A stretch of DNA of 41,263 bases from SURF-13 sp038924245 (GCA_038924245.1 JBCKVB010000010.1:1-41263), one strand, 5' to 3'; positions 15,597 through 36,139 are shown, counted from the first letter of the stretch. Made by a program: numbers and translations. The notes: generated from the letters alone by a model not told the origin.

Positions 15597-16430
15597 TCAC
15601 CTTGCGCCCTTGGGACGCCGCCGCACGATCATGCCGTCGGTGCGTTTATTGTTGCGCGTCTTGTACCCCTTGGTGGGGACGCCCCACGGGCTCACCGGAT
15701 GACGCCCGCCGGAGGTGCGGCCTTCGCCGCCGCCGTGCGGATGATCCACCGGGTTCATGGCCACGCCGCGCACTGTGGGACGCACGCCGCGCCAGCGTTT
15801 GGCGCCGGCCTTGCCGAGGGAGCGCAGATTGTGTTCTTCGTTGCCCACCTCGCCCAGGGTGGCGCGGCAGTCCACCGGCACCTTGCGCGTCTCGCCGGAG
15901 CGCAGGCGCAGGATGGCGTGCGCGCCTTCGCGCGCGACGAACTGTACCGCGCAGCCGGCGCTACGCGCCAGTTGCGCGCCCTTGCCGGGCAGCATCTCCA
16001 CGCAATGCAGCGTGGTGCCGACCGGGATGTTGCGCAGCGGCAGGCAATTGCCCGGCTTGATCGGCGCCTCTGCACCAGACATCAGGCGCGCGCCCGCGGC
16101 AATGCCTTTGGGGGCGATGATGTAGCGCCGCTCGCCGTCATTGTATTTGAGCAGCGCGATGTGTGCGCTGCGATTGGGGTCATACTCGATGCGCTCCACG
16201 TTTGCCTCGATGCCGTCCTTGTCGCGCTTGAAATCAATCAGGCGGTAGTGCCGCTTGTGGCCGCCGCCCTGATGCCGCGTGGTGATGCGTCCGTAATTAT
16301 TGCGCCCGGAGTGGCGGTTCTGTTTTTCCACCAGACCGGGATAGGGATCTCCCTTGTGTAGGCCCGGCGTGACCACCTTGATTACGGCGCGGCGGCCGGG
16401 TGAGGTCGGTTTTACCTTGATTAGCGCCAT
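15597..16430 (-). CDS. rplB: 50S ribosomal protein L2
   Basis: The product is 277 residues starting MALIKVKPTSPGRRAVIKVV. It holds the RNA-binding OB and SH3-like domains and the C-terminal VAMNPVDHPHGGGEGRTSGG, whose His lies near the peptidyl-transferase centre. L2 is needed for subunit joining and peptide bond formation. It is 12 bases before rpsS and 4 after rplW. Confidence 0.98.
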   Translation of the reverse strand: MALIKVKPTSPGRRAVIKVVTPGLHKGDPYPGLVEKQNRHSGRNNYGRITTRHQGGGHKRHYRLIDFKRDKDGIEANVERIEYDPNRSAHIALLKYNDGERRYIIAPKGIAAGARLMSGAEAPIKPGNCLPLRNIPVGTTLHCVEMLPGKGAQLARSAGCAVQFVAREGAHAILRLRSGETRKVPVDCRATLGEVGNEEHNLRSLGKAGAKRWRGVRPTVRGVAMNPVDHPHGGGEGRTSGGRHPVSPWGVPTKGYKTRNNKRTDGMIVRRRPKGAR

Positions 16431-16434
16431 GAGC

Positions 16435-16743
16435 TTATCCCTTGGCCGGCTGCATGCCGGTGAAATCTATGTCGTGCCCGGGGGCAAGACGCACGTAGGC
16501 CTTCTTCCAGCCGGAGCGCGGCCCTTGATAGCGCGGCGAGCGCCGGGTACTGCCGCGCACGTTGACCACCGTGACGCCGCTCACCCGCACCTTGAACATC
16601 TTTTCCACGGCGTTCTTGATCTCCGGCTTGGTCGCGTCGCGCAATACGCGGAACACGAACTGCTTGTTCTGCTCCGCCAGCGCGGCGCTTTTTTCCGAGA
16701 TATGCGGCGCCAGCAATATCTTCAGCAAACGTTCTTCGCTCAT
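16435..16743 (-). CDS. rplW: 50S ribosomal protein L23
   Basis: The product is 102 residues, starting MSEERLLKILLAPHISEKSA and ending with the GWKKAYVRLAPGHDIDFTG block. L23 sits at the tunnel exit and binds trigger factor and SRP. A much longer frame runs upstream inside rplD but is not conserved. The ATG at 16743 overlaps the rplD stop by 4 bases (ATGA) and gives the family length. Confidence 0.97.
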   Translation of the reverse strand: MSEERLLKILLAPHISEKSAALAEQNKQFVFRVLRDATKPEIKNAVEKMFKVRVSGVTVVNVRGSTRRSPRYQGPRSGWKKAYVRLAPGHDIDFTGMQPAKG

Positions 16744-17354
16744 GCCAGCACCTTTTCCAGTTGGCGCAACGCGCCTACCGTCATCAATACCTTGTCGAAA
16801 CCCACCAGGTTCACCGGATCCACCGCCGCCGCGGGCGTGACCGCGAAACCGATCAGGTTGCGCGCGGACAGCGTCAGCTTGTCGTCCATCTGTTCCGTGA
16901 CGATCAACGCGCTCTTCAAGTTCAGCGCGCTCAGCTTGGCCGCCAAATCCTTGGTCTTCACGGTCTCCTGGGCGAAGTCGTTGACCAGCACCAGGCGTCC
17001 CGCGCGCACCAGCTCGGACAGGATGACGCGCATCGCGCCACGATACATTTTCTTGTTTACTTTCTTCGAATAATCCTGCGGTACGGCCGCGAAAGTCTTG
17101 CCGCCGCCACGCCATAACGGGCTTCTGATGGTGCCCGCGCGCGCCTGGCCGGAACCCTTCTGGGCCCACGGCTTTCTGCCGCCGCCGCGCACTTCACTGC
17201 GCGTCTTTTGTTTGTGCGTGCCCGCGCGGCCCGCCGCGCGGTAGGCGGTGACCACCTGATGCACCAGACTCTCGTTGTAGGGCGCGCCGAACAGCACATC
17301 GGACACCTCCACCATCGCCGCATTCTTGCCCGCACCGGTCACTTGCAGTTCCAT
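16740..17354 (-). CDS. rplD: 50S ribosomal protein L4
   Basis: The product is 204 residues. Signatures are HQVVTAYRAAGRAGTHKQKT and the GGGRKPWAQKGSGQARAGTI tunnel loop. In E. coli L4 also represses its own S10 operon by binding the leader before rpsJ. Here the sequence before rpsJ is a repeat shared with the tuf genes, so that control may be missing or different. It is 2 bases after rplC. Confidence 0.98.
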   Translation of the reverse strand: MELQVTGAGKNAAMVEVSDVLFGAPYNESLVHQVVTAYRAAGRAGTHKQKTRSEVRGGGRKPWAQKGSGQARAGTIRSPLWRGGGKTFAAVPQDYSKKVNKKMYRGAMRVILSELVRAGRLVLVNDFAQETVKTKDLAAKLSALNLKSALIVTEQMDDKLTLSARNLIGFAVTPAAAVDPVNLVGFDKVLMTVGALRQLEKVLA

Positions 17355-17356
17355 GA

Positions 17357-18001
17357 TTACTTCGCTCCCTTCGCGGCCGGACGCACGATCACGTCGCCGC
17401 CCTCCGGGCCCGGCACGGCGCCGCGGATCAATAACAGATTGCGCTCCGCATCCACGCGCACGACTTGCAGATTCTGCGCGGTACGGCGCACGTTGCCCAG
17501 GTGGCCGGACATCTTCTTTCCCTTGAACACGCGGCCCGGCGTCTGGCGCTGGCCGATAGAACCCGGCGCGCGATGCGACAATGAGTTACCGTGCGTGGCG
17601 TCGCCCATGGTGAAGTGGTGGCGCTTGATGGTGCCGGCAAAGCCTTTGCCGAGCGTGGTCCCGGCGACATCCACCATCTGACCAACCTTGAACAGGTCCG
17701 CCTTGATTTCCGCGCCCGCATGGATATCCGCGCCTTCACCGTCGTTGAGGCGGAACTCCCACAAACCGCGCCCGGCGGCGGTATTGGCCTTGGCGTAGTG
17801 TCCCGCCGCGGCCTTGTTGACGCGGCGCGCGCGCCGCGTGCCCAGCGTGATCTGCACCGCGCGGTAGCCGTCGTTCTCGACGCTCTTCACCTGCGTGACG
17901 CGATTCGGCTCCACCTCGATCACGGTGACCGGCACGGAGACGCCCTCATCGGTGAAGATGCGCGTCATGCCTGCTTTGCGTCCAACCACTCCCAAACTCA
18001 T
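17357..18001 (-). CDS. rplC: 50S ribosomal protein L3
   Basis: The product is 214 residues starting MSLGVVGRKAGMTRIFTDEG. It has the central-loop region HGNSLSHRAPGSIGQRQTPG, containing the Gln that PrmB methylates in E. coli, and then KGKKMSGHLGNVRRTAQNL. L3 starts large-subunit assembly, and its loop reaches the peptidyl-transferase centre. The frame is open 18 codons upstream, but the ATG at 18001 matches the family. A gaggg ribosome-binding site 10 bases upstream lies in the arm of a hairpin (18013-18032). Confidence 0.97.
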   Translation of the reverse strand: MSLGVVGRKAGMTRIFTDEGVSVPVTVIEVEPNRVTQVKSVENDGYRAVQITLGTRRARRVNKAAAGHYAKANTAAGRGLWEFRLNDGEGADIHAGAEIKADLFKVGQMVDVAGTTLGKGFAGTIKRHHFTMGDATHGNSLSHRAPGSIGQRQTPGRVFKGKKMSGHLGNVRRTAQNLQVVRVDAERNLLLIRGAVPGPEGGDVIVRPAAKGAK

Positions 18002-18012
18002 AATTAATTTAC

Positions 18013-18116
18013 CCTCGCGCTCTTGGCGCGGGCTCCTCAGCGATGGGGTTTCCAAAGGGGAGAGACGCTAGCTCTCCCCTTTGGTCGCAGCGCGCGGATT
18101 CATTCCGCGCGCTGCG
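18013..18116 (-). promoter_or_regulatory. Three consecutive hairpins between rpsJ and rplC
   Basis: In transcript order, the first hairpin has a perfect 12-base stem (18086-18097 with 18105-18116) and a 7-base loop. One base later comes a perfect 13-base stem (18052-18064 with 18072-18084), also with a 7-base loop. The third (18013-18032) pairs ccCGCGC with GCGCG-gg and includes part of the gaggg ribosome-binding site of rplC. None is followed by a U-tract. They could be processing sites, an attenuator, or a translational control element for L3. Confidence 0.65.
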
Positions 18117-18132
18117 AAATCTAATCGAATCT

Positions 18133-18450
18133 CTAGCTAAGTTTAATCTGCACGTCCACACCGGCGGCCAGGTCGAGCTTCATCAGCGCGTCTACCGTCT
18201 TGTCGGTGGGATCCACAATGTCCAGCAACCGCTTATGGGTGCGTATCTCGTACTGGTCGCGCGCGTCCTTGTCCACGTGCGGCGAGGTGAGCACCGTGTA
18301 ACGCTCCTTCTTGGAGGGCAGCGGTATCGGTCCGCGCACTTGCGCACCGGTACGGCGCGCCGTCTCCACGATCTCACGCGCTGATTTGTCTATCAGCCTG
18401 TGATCGAAGGACTTCAATCTGATGCGTATCTTCTGGGTAGCCTTAGCCAT
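18133..18450 (-). CDS. rpsJ: 30S ribosomal protein S10 / NusE
   Basis: The product is 105 residues starting MAKATQKIRIRLKSFDHRLI, with the GPIPLPSKKERYTVLTSPHV block. S10 is part of the 30S head and, as NusE, binds NusG and NusB in transcription-translation coupling and antitermination. The ATG at 18450 has no recognisable ribosome-binding site: the minus-strand sequence before it is ctcttgtatctgattttat. A copy of the tuf-associated repeat ends just 7 bases upstream. A 131-base hairpin-rich gap separates it from rplC. Confidence 0.98.
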   Translation of the reverse strand: MAKATQKIRIRLKSFDHRLIDKSAREIVETARRTGAQVRGPIPLPSKKERYTVLTSPHVDKDARDQYEIRTHKRLLDIVDPTDKTVDALMKLDLAAGVDVQIKLS

Positions 18451-18457
18451 ATAAAAT

Positions 18458-18536
18458 CAGATACAAGAGCAAAGTAACAAGAGAAAAGTTAAAAACTCCC
18501 TCTTCCAAATCTTTTCTCTTTTCTCTTTCCTCTGTT
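18458..18536 (-). repeat. A/G-rich hairpin element, copy 1 (after tuf copy 1)
   Basis: On the plus strand the element runs from cagatacaagag to ctctgtt. Its two arms, agagcaaagtaacaagag plus aaaag, and cttttctcttttctctttcc plus tct, form an imperfect 23-base inverted repeat. It begins about 6 bases after the tuf stop and ends 7 bases before the rpsJ start. It is identical to 34864-34942 and related to 33738-33843. Confidence 0.75.
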
Positions 18537-18542
18537 GTTCAG

Positions 18543-19733
<1,191 letters not shown>

Positions 19734-19754
19734 GATCGTAACCTCAAAAATTAT

Positions 19755-21851
<2,097 letters not shown>

Positions 21852-21883
21852 GGTACTATTCCTGGAAATGACAGCTGACATGA

Positions 21884-22357
21884 CTACCAGCGGTAATGCG
21901 AGAAGGCCTTGTTGGCCTCCGCCATGCGGTGCGTGTCTTCGCGCTTCTTCACCGCGCTGCCCTTGTTGTCGCAGGCGTCCATGATCTCGCCCGCCAGGCG
22001 CAGCGCCATGGATTTTTCCGCGCGCGTGCGCGCGGCGGCGGCCAACCAGCGCATGGCGAGCGCCATGCGCCGGTCGGAGCGCACTTCCACCGGCACCTGG
22101 TAGGTGGCGCCGCCGACGCGGCGTGACTTCACTTCCACCACCGGGCTCACGTTGGCCAGCGCCTTGCCCAGCATTTCCACCACGTCGGCGTCTTTCTTCT
22201 TCTGCATGATCTGGTTGAACGCGCCGTACACGATGCGCTCCGCGATGGATTTCTTGCCGCTCTCCATCACCACGTTGACGAATTTGGCCAGCATGACGTT
22301 CCCGTACTTGGGATCGGGGAGCACAACGCGTTTGGGGGGTGTATGACGGCGGGACAT
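21884..22357 (-). CDS. rpsG: 30S ribosomal protein S7
   Basis: The product is 157 residues starting MSRRHTPPKRVVLPDPKYGN and ending KREDTHRMAEANKAFSHYRW, the compact form. S7 nucleates the 3' domain of 16S rRNA and lies at the mRNA exit. In E. coli S7 also binds the rpsL-rpsG spacer to repress the str operon; here that spacer is only 18 bases, so the same site is unlikely. Confidence 0.98.
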   Translation of the reverse strand: MSRRHTPPKRVVLPDPKYGNVMLAKFVNVVMESGKKSIAERIVYGAFNQIMQKKKDADVVEMLGKALANVSPVVEVKSRRVGGATYQVPVEVRSDRRMALAMRWLAAAARTRAEKSMALRLAGEIMDACDNKGSAVKKREDTHRMAEANKAFSHYRW

Positions 22358-22375
22358 GGCTAACCTTTAAAAAAC

Positions 22376-22750
<375 letters not shown>

Positions 22751-22804
22751 GTTAAAAAATCAATATCCCGTCTCTACACACAATTCAAACAGCTTAGCCC
22801 TGAA

Positions 22805-22834
22805 ATTATAAAATTTACACCACCTTACTGTCAA
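22805..22834 (-). promoter_or_regulatory. Consensus sigma-70 promoter for rpsL (str operon)
   Basis: On the minus strand TTGACA (22829-22834) is separated by 18 bases from TATAAT (22805-22810). Both boxes are perfect consensus. Transcription would start near 22798, giving a leader of about 47 bases before the rpsL ATG. The -35 box lies in the loop of the inverted repeat at 22813-22850. Confidence 0.8.
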
Positions 22835-22850
22835 GTAAAGTGGTGTAAAT
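22813..22850. repeat. Inverted repeat between rpoC and rpsL
   Basis: Arms atttacaccacctta (22813-22827) and taaagtggtgtaaat (22836-22850) pair over 15 bases with one G-T or A-C mismatch. On the minus strand it starts 5 bases after the rpoC stop and is followed by ttttataattt, so it could be the rpoBC terminator. It overlaps the str promoter, so it could also be an operator. Confidence 0.65.
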
Positions 22851-22855
22851 AATGT

Positions 22856-27052
<4,197 letters not shown>

Positions 27053-27109
27053 GGTTTCTCTCCTGACTATCTTTGCCGAACTAAAAACGCCTGACCTCGA
27101 ATACAGTTG

Positions 27110-27174
27110 CTCTCCCTCACCCTCTCCCTCATTCCCTCTCCCAAAGGGAGAGGGAAGAGCGAAGCGAAGGGTGT
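27110..27174. repeat. Palindromic dispersed repeat between rpoB and rpoC
   Basis: Within the 163-base gap, ttccctctccc (27132-27142) and gggagagggaa (27146-27156) form a perfect 11-base stem with loop aaa. The following gggaagagcgaagcga (27152-27167) is identical to 40449-40464. Such repeats are dispersed in many proteobacterial genomes. The remainder of the gap holds no gene. Confidence 0.7.
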
Positions 27175-27215
27175 CGAGCCGAGGCGCGCTGCGCGCGCAT
27201 CCCGTTTGCTCTGGG

Positions 27216-31295
<4,080 letters not shown>

Positions 31296-31354
31296 GACGA
31301 TTCCTCAAGCTAGTTAATCAGTACGTGGCGCCCACTTGAGCGGCAGACGAGGAA

Positions 31355-31386
31355 AGACGACCGGCGGCGAAACCCGCCGGTCCTGT
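31355..31386 (-). terminator. Attenuator-like hairpin between rplL and rpoB
   Basis: Stem gaccggcgg (31359-31367) pairs perfectly with ccgccggtc (31374-31382) around a 6-base loop. On the minus strand gtctttcct follows, a weak U-rich tail. In E. coli a partial terminator in the same rplL-rpoB gap lowers rpoBC expression relative to the ribosomal proteins. Similar function here is inferred from position and shape. Confidence 0.6.
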
Positions 31387-31419
31387 TACATGAAGCGGCA
31401 CTGCGAACCAAACGCAAGA

Positions 31420-31788
31420 TTACTTGATCTCGACGCTGGCGCCCGCTTCTTCCAACTGCTTCTTGATGTCGTCGGCATCCTTCTTGGGTATGCCTTCCTT
31501 GACCGTGGACGGCGCGCCTTCCACCAGATCCTTGGCCTCTTTGAGACCGAGACCGGTGATGACGCGGATCACCTTGATCACGCTCACCTTGTTCTCGCCG
31601 AACTTGGTCATCACCACGGTGAACTCGGTCTGCTCCTCCACCGCGGCGGCAGCCGCACCCGGCGCAGCCGCCACAGCGGCGGCGGCGCTCACGCCGAACT
31701 TCTGCTCCATCGCGGAGATCAGGTCCACGATCTCCATCACGGTCATGTTCGAGACGCCTTCCAAAATATCTTCTTTAGTTACAGCCAT
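31420..31788 (-). CDS. rplL: 50S ribosomal protein L7/L12
   Basis: The product is 122 residues. The N-terminal dimerisation domain (TKEDILEGVSNMTVMEIVDL) leads through an alanine-rich hinge (AAAAVAAAPGAAAAAVEEQ) to the factor-binding C-terminal domain (KVIRVITGLGLKEAKDLVEG). Four or six copies form the ribosomal stalk that recruits translation GTPases. Two ATGs are possible. I chose 31788 because aaggag lies 7 bases ahead of it, but only 1 base ahead of the ATG at 31794. Confidence 0.97.
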   Translation of the reverse strand: MAVTKEDILEGVSNMTVMEIVDLISAMEQKFGVSAAAAVAAAPGAAAAAVEEQTEFTVVMTKFGENKVSVIKVIRVITGLGLKEAKDLVEGAPSTVKEGIPKKDADDIKKQLEEAGASVEIK

Positions 31789-31830
31789 GTTCATGCTCCT
31801 TAAAAATATCCGGTTTAATTAAAGTAAAAC

Positions 31831-31858
31831 GCGTGGGCACAAGAACGTGCCCGCCCTA
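31831..31858. repeat. Small palindromic repeat at the end of rplJ
   Basis: The stem gggcac/gtgccc has a 6-base loop. The wider sequence gtgggcac...gtgcccgccctac resembles a repeat common in proteobacterial intergenic regions. It runs into the rplJ stop codon (31856-31858) and lies before rplL on the transcript. Confidence 0.5.
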
Positions 31859-32350
31859 CGCCGCTTGACGCGCATCGCGCACCGCGGCAAGGGTACGCAC
31901 CAGCTTGCCGACCGGCGCCTTCATCAACGCCATCAGGATAGCCAGCGCCTCGTCACGCGTGGGCAACCTGGCCAGCGCGGCGACATCGGCGGGCTTGAGC
32001 AGCTTGCCGTTGTAGGCGCCCGCCTTGATCACCAAACGCTCATGGGTCTTGGCAAAATTACCCAGCAGCTTGGGCGCGGAGCCGGGCTCCTCACGCGACA
32101 AGGCCAGCAGCAGCGGACCGACCAGCGCCTCATCCAGACAGGCGAACTCGCTGCCTTGCATGGCGCGGCGCGCCAGGGTGTTTTTCACCACGCGCAGATA
32201 CACGCCCATCTTGCGCGCGTTGCTGCGCAGCTCGGTCAGCTCGCCCACCGTCATGCCACGGTACTCGGCCACCACCGCCGATTTGGCCTGGGCTACCGCG
32301 CCCGCGACTTCACTTACGATTTTCCGCTTCTGTTCTAAAGTCAGACTCAC
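31856..32350 (-). CDS. rplJ: 50S ribosomal protein L10
   Basis: The product is 164 residues, starting with GTG at 32350 ((M)SLTLEQKRKIVSEVAGAVAQ). The block YRGMTVGELTELRSNARKMG and NTLARRAM are signatures. L10 is the base of the stalk and binds the L7/L12 dimers; the C-terminal helix (MALMKAPVGKLVRTLAAVRD) is the docking part. With L7/L12 it represses its own mRNA in E. coli. A strong aggaggag lies about 10 bases before the GTG, downstream of the leader at 32351-32549. Confidence 0.97.
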   Translation of the reverse strand: MSLTLEQKRKIVSEVAGAVAQAKSAVVAEYRGMTVGELTELRSNARKMGVYLRVVKNTLARRAMQGSEFACLDEALVGPLLLALSREEPGSAPKLLGNFAKTHERLVIKAGAYNGKLLKPADVAALARLPTRDEALAILMALMKAPVGKLVRTLAAVRDARQAA

Positions 32351-32549
32351 GAAATGTGTTCTCCTCCTGGTTTAGTTTCACCTCAAGGCATTACTGCCCA
32401 CCCGATACGGCGAACCTGCGCCAGGGATAAACCTGTCTCAGCTTGCACCGTCTGCGCGGAAAATTAAGCATCAGTGAAAACTGCACTGACGCATCCGCGG
32501 TCTCTGACGCCGTGGCTATGCGCCACGTTACAAAGTTCGTTGCGAAAAA
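32351..32549 (-). promoter_or_regulatory. Putative L10 leader (autoregulatory mRNA element)
   Basis: The 199-base gap between rplA and rplJ has no gene. On the minus strand it can form gtggc/gccac and tcagtg/cactga hairpins. It also contains cgcagacggtgcaagctgag, which shares gacggtg with the E. coli rplJ leader. It ends in the rplJ ribosome-binding site. Position and motif fit the L10(L12) repression leader; I could not fold it by covariance. Confidence 0.6.
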
Positions 32550-33241
<692 letters not shown>

Positions 33242-33245
<4 letters not shown>

Positions 33246-33676
33246 GACACGCCCTCCACGTCCACGCCCATGCTGCGCGCGCTGCCAGCGATGGTGCGCA
33301 CCGCCGCGTCCATGTCCGCGGCGGTGATGTCCGGCATCTTCACCTTGGCGATTTCCTCCAGTTGCTGGCGCGTGAGCTTGCCGACCTTGACGCTGTTCGG
33401 CGTCTTGCTGCCGCTCTCGATCCCCAATGCCTTTTTAATCAGCACCGAGGCGGGCGGCGTCTTGGTGATAAAGGTAAAGCTGCGGTCGCTGTACACGGTA
33501 ATCACCACCGGTGTCGGCAGACCCTGCTCCATTTTCTGCGTCGCGGCGTTGAACGCCTTGCAGAACTCCATGATATTCACGCCGCGCTGGCCGAGCGCGG
33601 GGCCGACCGGCGGGCTGGGGTTGGCCTGCCCCGCCTTGATCTGCAACTTGATATAGGCCTCGATTTTCTTCGCCAT
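33242..33676 (-). CDS. rplK: 50S ribosomal protein L11
   Basis: The product is 144 residues starting MAKKIEAYIKLQIKAGQANP. It has the PPVGPALGQRGVNIMEFCKA N-terminal block and the rRNA-binding C-terminal domain. L11 covers the GTPase-associated centre and is needed for RelA sensing of uncharged tRNA. GTG sits directly before the ATG; I chose the ATG at 33676, which is 6 bases after aggag. It lies 62 bases after the hairpin element at 33738-33843. Confidence 0.97.
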
Positions 33677-33737
33677 CACACACTCCTGAGTTTGGGTGCA
33701 AACGCCCTCGTTTTACGGAAAGCTCCCCTGTTAAAAA

Positions 33738-33843
33738 CAGATACAAGAGAAAAGAGGAAAGAGGAAAGAGGAAAGAGGAAAGTAAAAAACTTACACCTTT
33801 GCTCTTTGCTCTTTGCTCTTTTCTCTTTTCTCTTTGCTCTGTT
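33738..33843 (-). repeat. A/G-rich hairpin element, copy 3 (after nusG)
   Basis: This related copy has the same ends (cagatacaagag and ctctgtt). Its left arm is a run of four or five 7-base gaggaaa units, and the right arm a run of gctcttt units, so the arms pair over about 40 bases with scattered mismatches. It starts 3 bases after the nusG stop codon. On the transcript it lies between nusG and rplK. Confidence 0.75.
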
Positions 33844-33846
33844 TCT

Positions 33847-34380
33847 CTATCCTTTCTCTACCTGACTAAACTCCAGCTCCACCGGCGTAGAGCGGCCGAA
33901 GATCATCACGCCCACACGCAGGCGGCTCTTCTCGTAATTGACTTCTTCCACCACGCCGTTGAAATCGTTGAACGGTCCGTCCGTCACGCGCACCACCTCG
34001 CCCGGCTCGAACAGCACCTTGGGGCGCGGCTTGTCCACGCCTTCGTGCACCCGCTGTAAAATGACGTCGGCTTCCTTATCGGTGATCGGCGCGGGCTTGT
34101 CGCTGGTGCCGCCGATAAAACCCAACACCTTGGGCACATCCTTCACCAGGTGCCAGGTGTCATCGTCCATCTCCATCTTCACCAGCACGTAGCCGGGGAA
34201 AAACTTGCGGTCGCTCTTGCGCTTCTGGCCTTCGCGCATCTCCACCACCTCTTCGGTGGGCACCAGAATATCGCCGAACTTTTCCTGCATCCCGGCGCGC
34301 GCGATGCGTTCATTGAGTGATTTCACCACCTGGTTTTCAAACCCGGAGTAGGCGTGTATCACATACCAGCGCATCGCCAT
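33847..34380 (-). CDS. nusG: Transcription termination/antitermination factor NusG
   Basis: The product is 177 residues. The NGN domain (MAMRWYVIHAYSGFENQVVK, then the FFPGYVLVKMEMDDDTWHLV block) binds RNA polymerase. The C-terminal KOW domain (EPGEVVRVTDGPFNDFNGVV) binds Rho or S10. NusG raises elongation rate and couples transcription to translation. The ATG at 34380 has ggagg 8 bases upstream and is 4 bases after the secE stop. Upstream in-frame codons are not conserved. Confidence 0.98.
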   Translation of the reverse strand: MAMRWYVIHAYSGFENQVVKSLNERIARAGMQEKFGDILVPTEEVVEMREGQKRKSDRKFFPGYVLVKMEMDDDTWHLVKDVPKVLGFIGGTSDKPAPITDKEADVILQRVHEGVDKPRPKVLFEPGEVVRVTDGPFNDFNGVVEEVNYEKSRLRVGVMIFGRSTPVELEFSQVEKG

Positions 34381-34384
34381 GGGT

Positions 34385-34735
34385 TCAGCCTCCCTGTCCG
34401 GTGGCAAGACGCACCAGCCACAGCAGCAACATGTCCAGCAGCCACAGGATAATCGCCGTGATAATCACCACCACGAGCACCACCAGCGTGGTCTGCACGG
34501 TTTCCGGGCGCGTGGGCCACACCACGCGCCGCACCTCGCTGCGCGCCTCCTGCAAAAACGTCCACGTCTTGCGCCCGGATTCGGTTTGAAAAAACACCGC
34601 CGCTGCCGCGCCCGCCGCCGCCAGCAGACCCAGCACGCGCACCAGCAACGAAGCCTGCGCGGCGTAGTAATAAAAGGCCGCGATAGCGCCCAATAACAGT
34701 AGCGCCGACGCCGACAGTTTGATCTTGTCCGTCAT
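34385..34735 (-). CDS. secE: Preprotein translocase subunit SecE
   Basis: The product is 116 residues with three membrane spans, as in E. coli, rather than the single-span form. The essential cytoplasmic amphipathic part is TESGRKTWTFLQEARSEVRR followed by VVWPTRPETVQTT, before the third span. SecE clamps the SecY channel. The frame runs on upstream through the tRNA-Trp gene, but the ATG at 34735 gives the conserved start MTDKIKLSAS. The neighbours, tRNA-Trp and nusG, are the standard ones. Confidence 0.96.
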   Translation of the reverse strand: MTDKIKLSASALLLLGAIAAFYYYAAQASLLVRVLGLLAAAGAAAAVFFQTESGRKTWTFLQEARSEVRRVVWPTRPETVQTTLVVLVVVIITAIILWLLDMLLLWLVRLATGQGG

Positions 34736-34779
34736 GCTTACAGGTACTAAATCCTTAAAATTCTCGCCAGTCTTAAAAA

Positions 34780-34855
34780 TGGCAGGCCAGGAGGGAATCG
34801 AACCCCCAACCTGCGGTTTTGGAGACCGCCGCTCTGCCAATTGAGCTACTGGCCT
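34780..34855 (-). tRNA. tRNA-Trp (anticodon CCA)
   Basis: A 76-base cloverleaf reads on the minus strand AGGCCAG acceptor, GCTC/GAGC D arm, CGGTCTCCAAAACCG anticodon arm with CCA, GGTTCGATTCC T arm, and an encoded CCA end. It lies between tuf copy 2 and secE, as in E. coli relatives with tufB-tRNA-secE order. Confidence 0.96.
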
Positions 34856-34863
34856 GTTGAAAA

Positions 34864-34942
34864 CAGATACAAGAGCAAAGTAACAAGAGAAAAGTTAAAA
34901 ACTCCCTCTTCCAAATCTTTTCTCTTTTCTCTTTCCTCTGTT
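34864..34942 (-). repeat. A/G-rich hairpin element, copy 2 (after tuf copy 2)
   Basis: This copy is identical by eye to 18458-18536. It begins 6 bases after the tuf stop codon and ends 8 bases before the 5' end of tRNA-Trp on the transcript. Confidence 0.75.
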
Positions 34943-34948
34943 GTTCAG

Positions 34949-36139
<1,191 letters not shown>

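Noticed and set aside
33738..33843. The 7-base tandem units as a CRISPR array or a microsatellite
   Set aside because: Units are far too short for CRISPR and there are no spacers. The matching complementary arm shows a hairpin rather than a simple tandem repeat.
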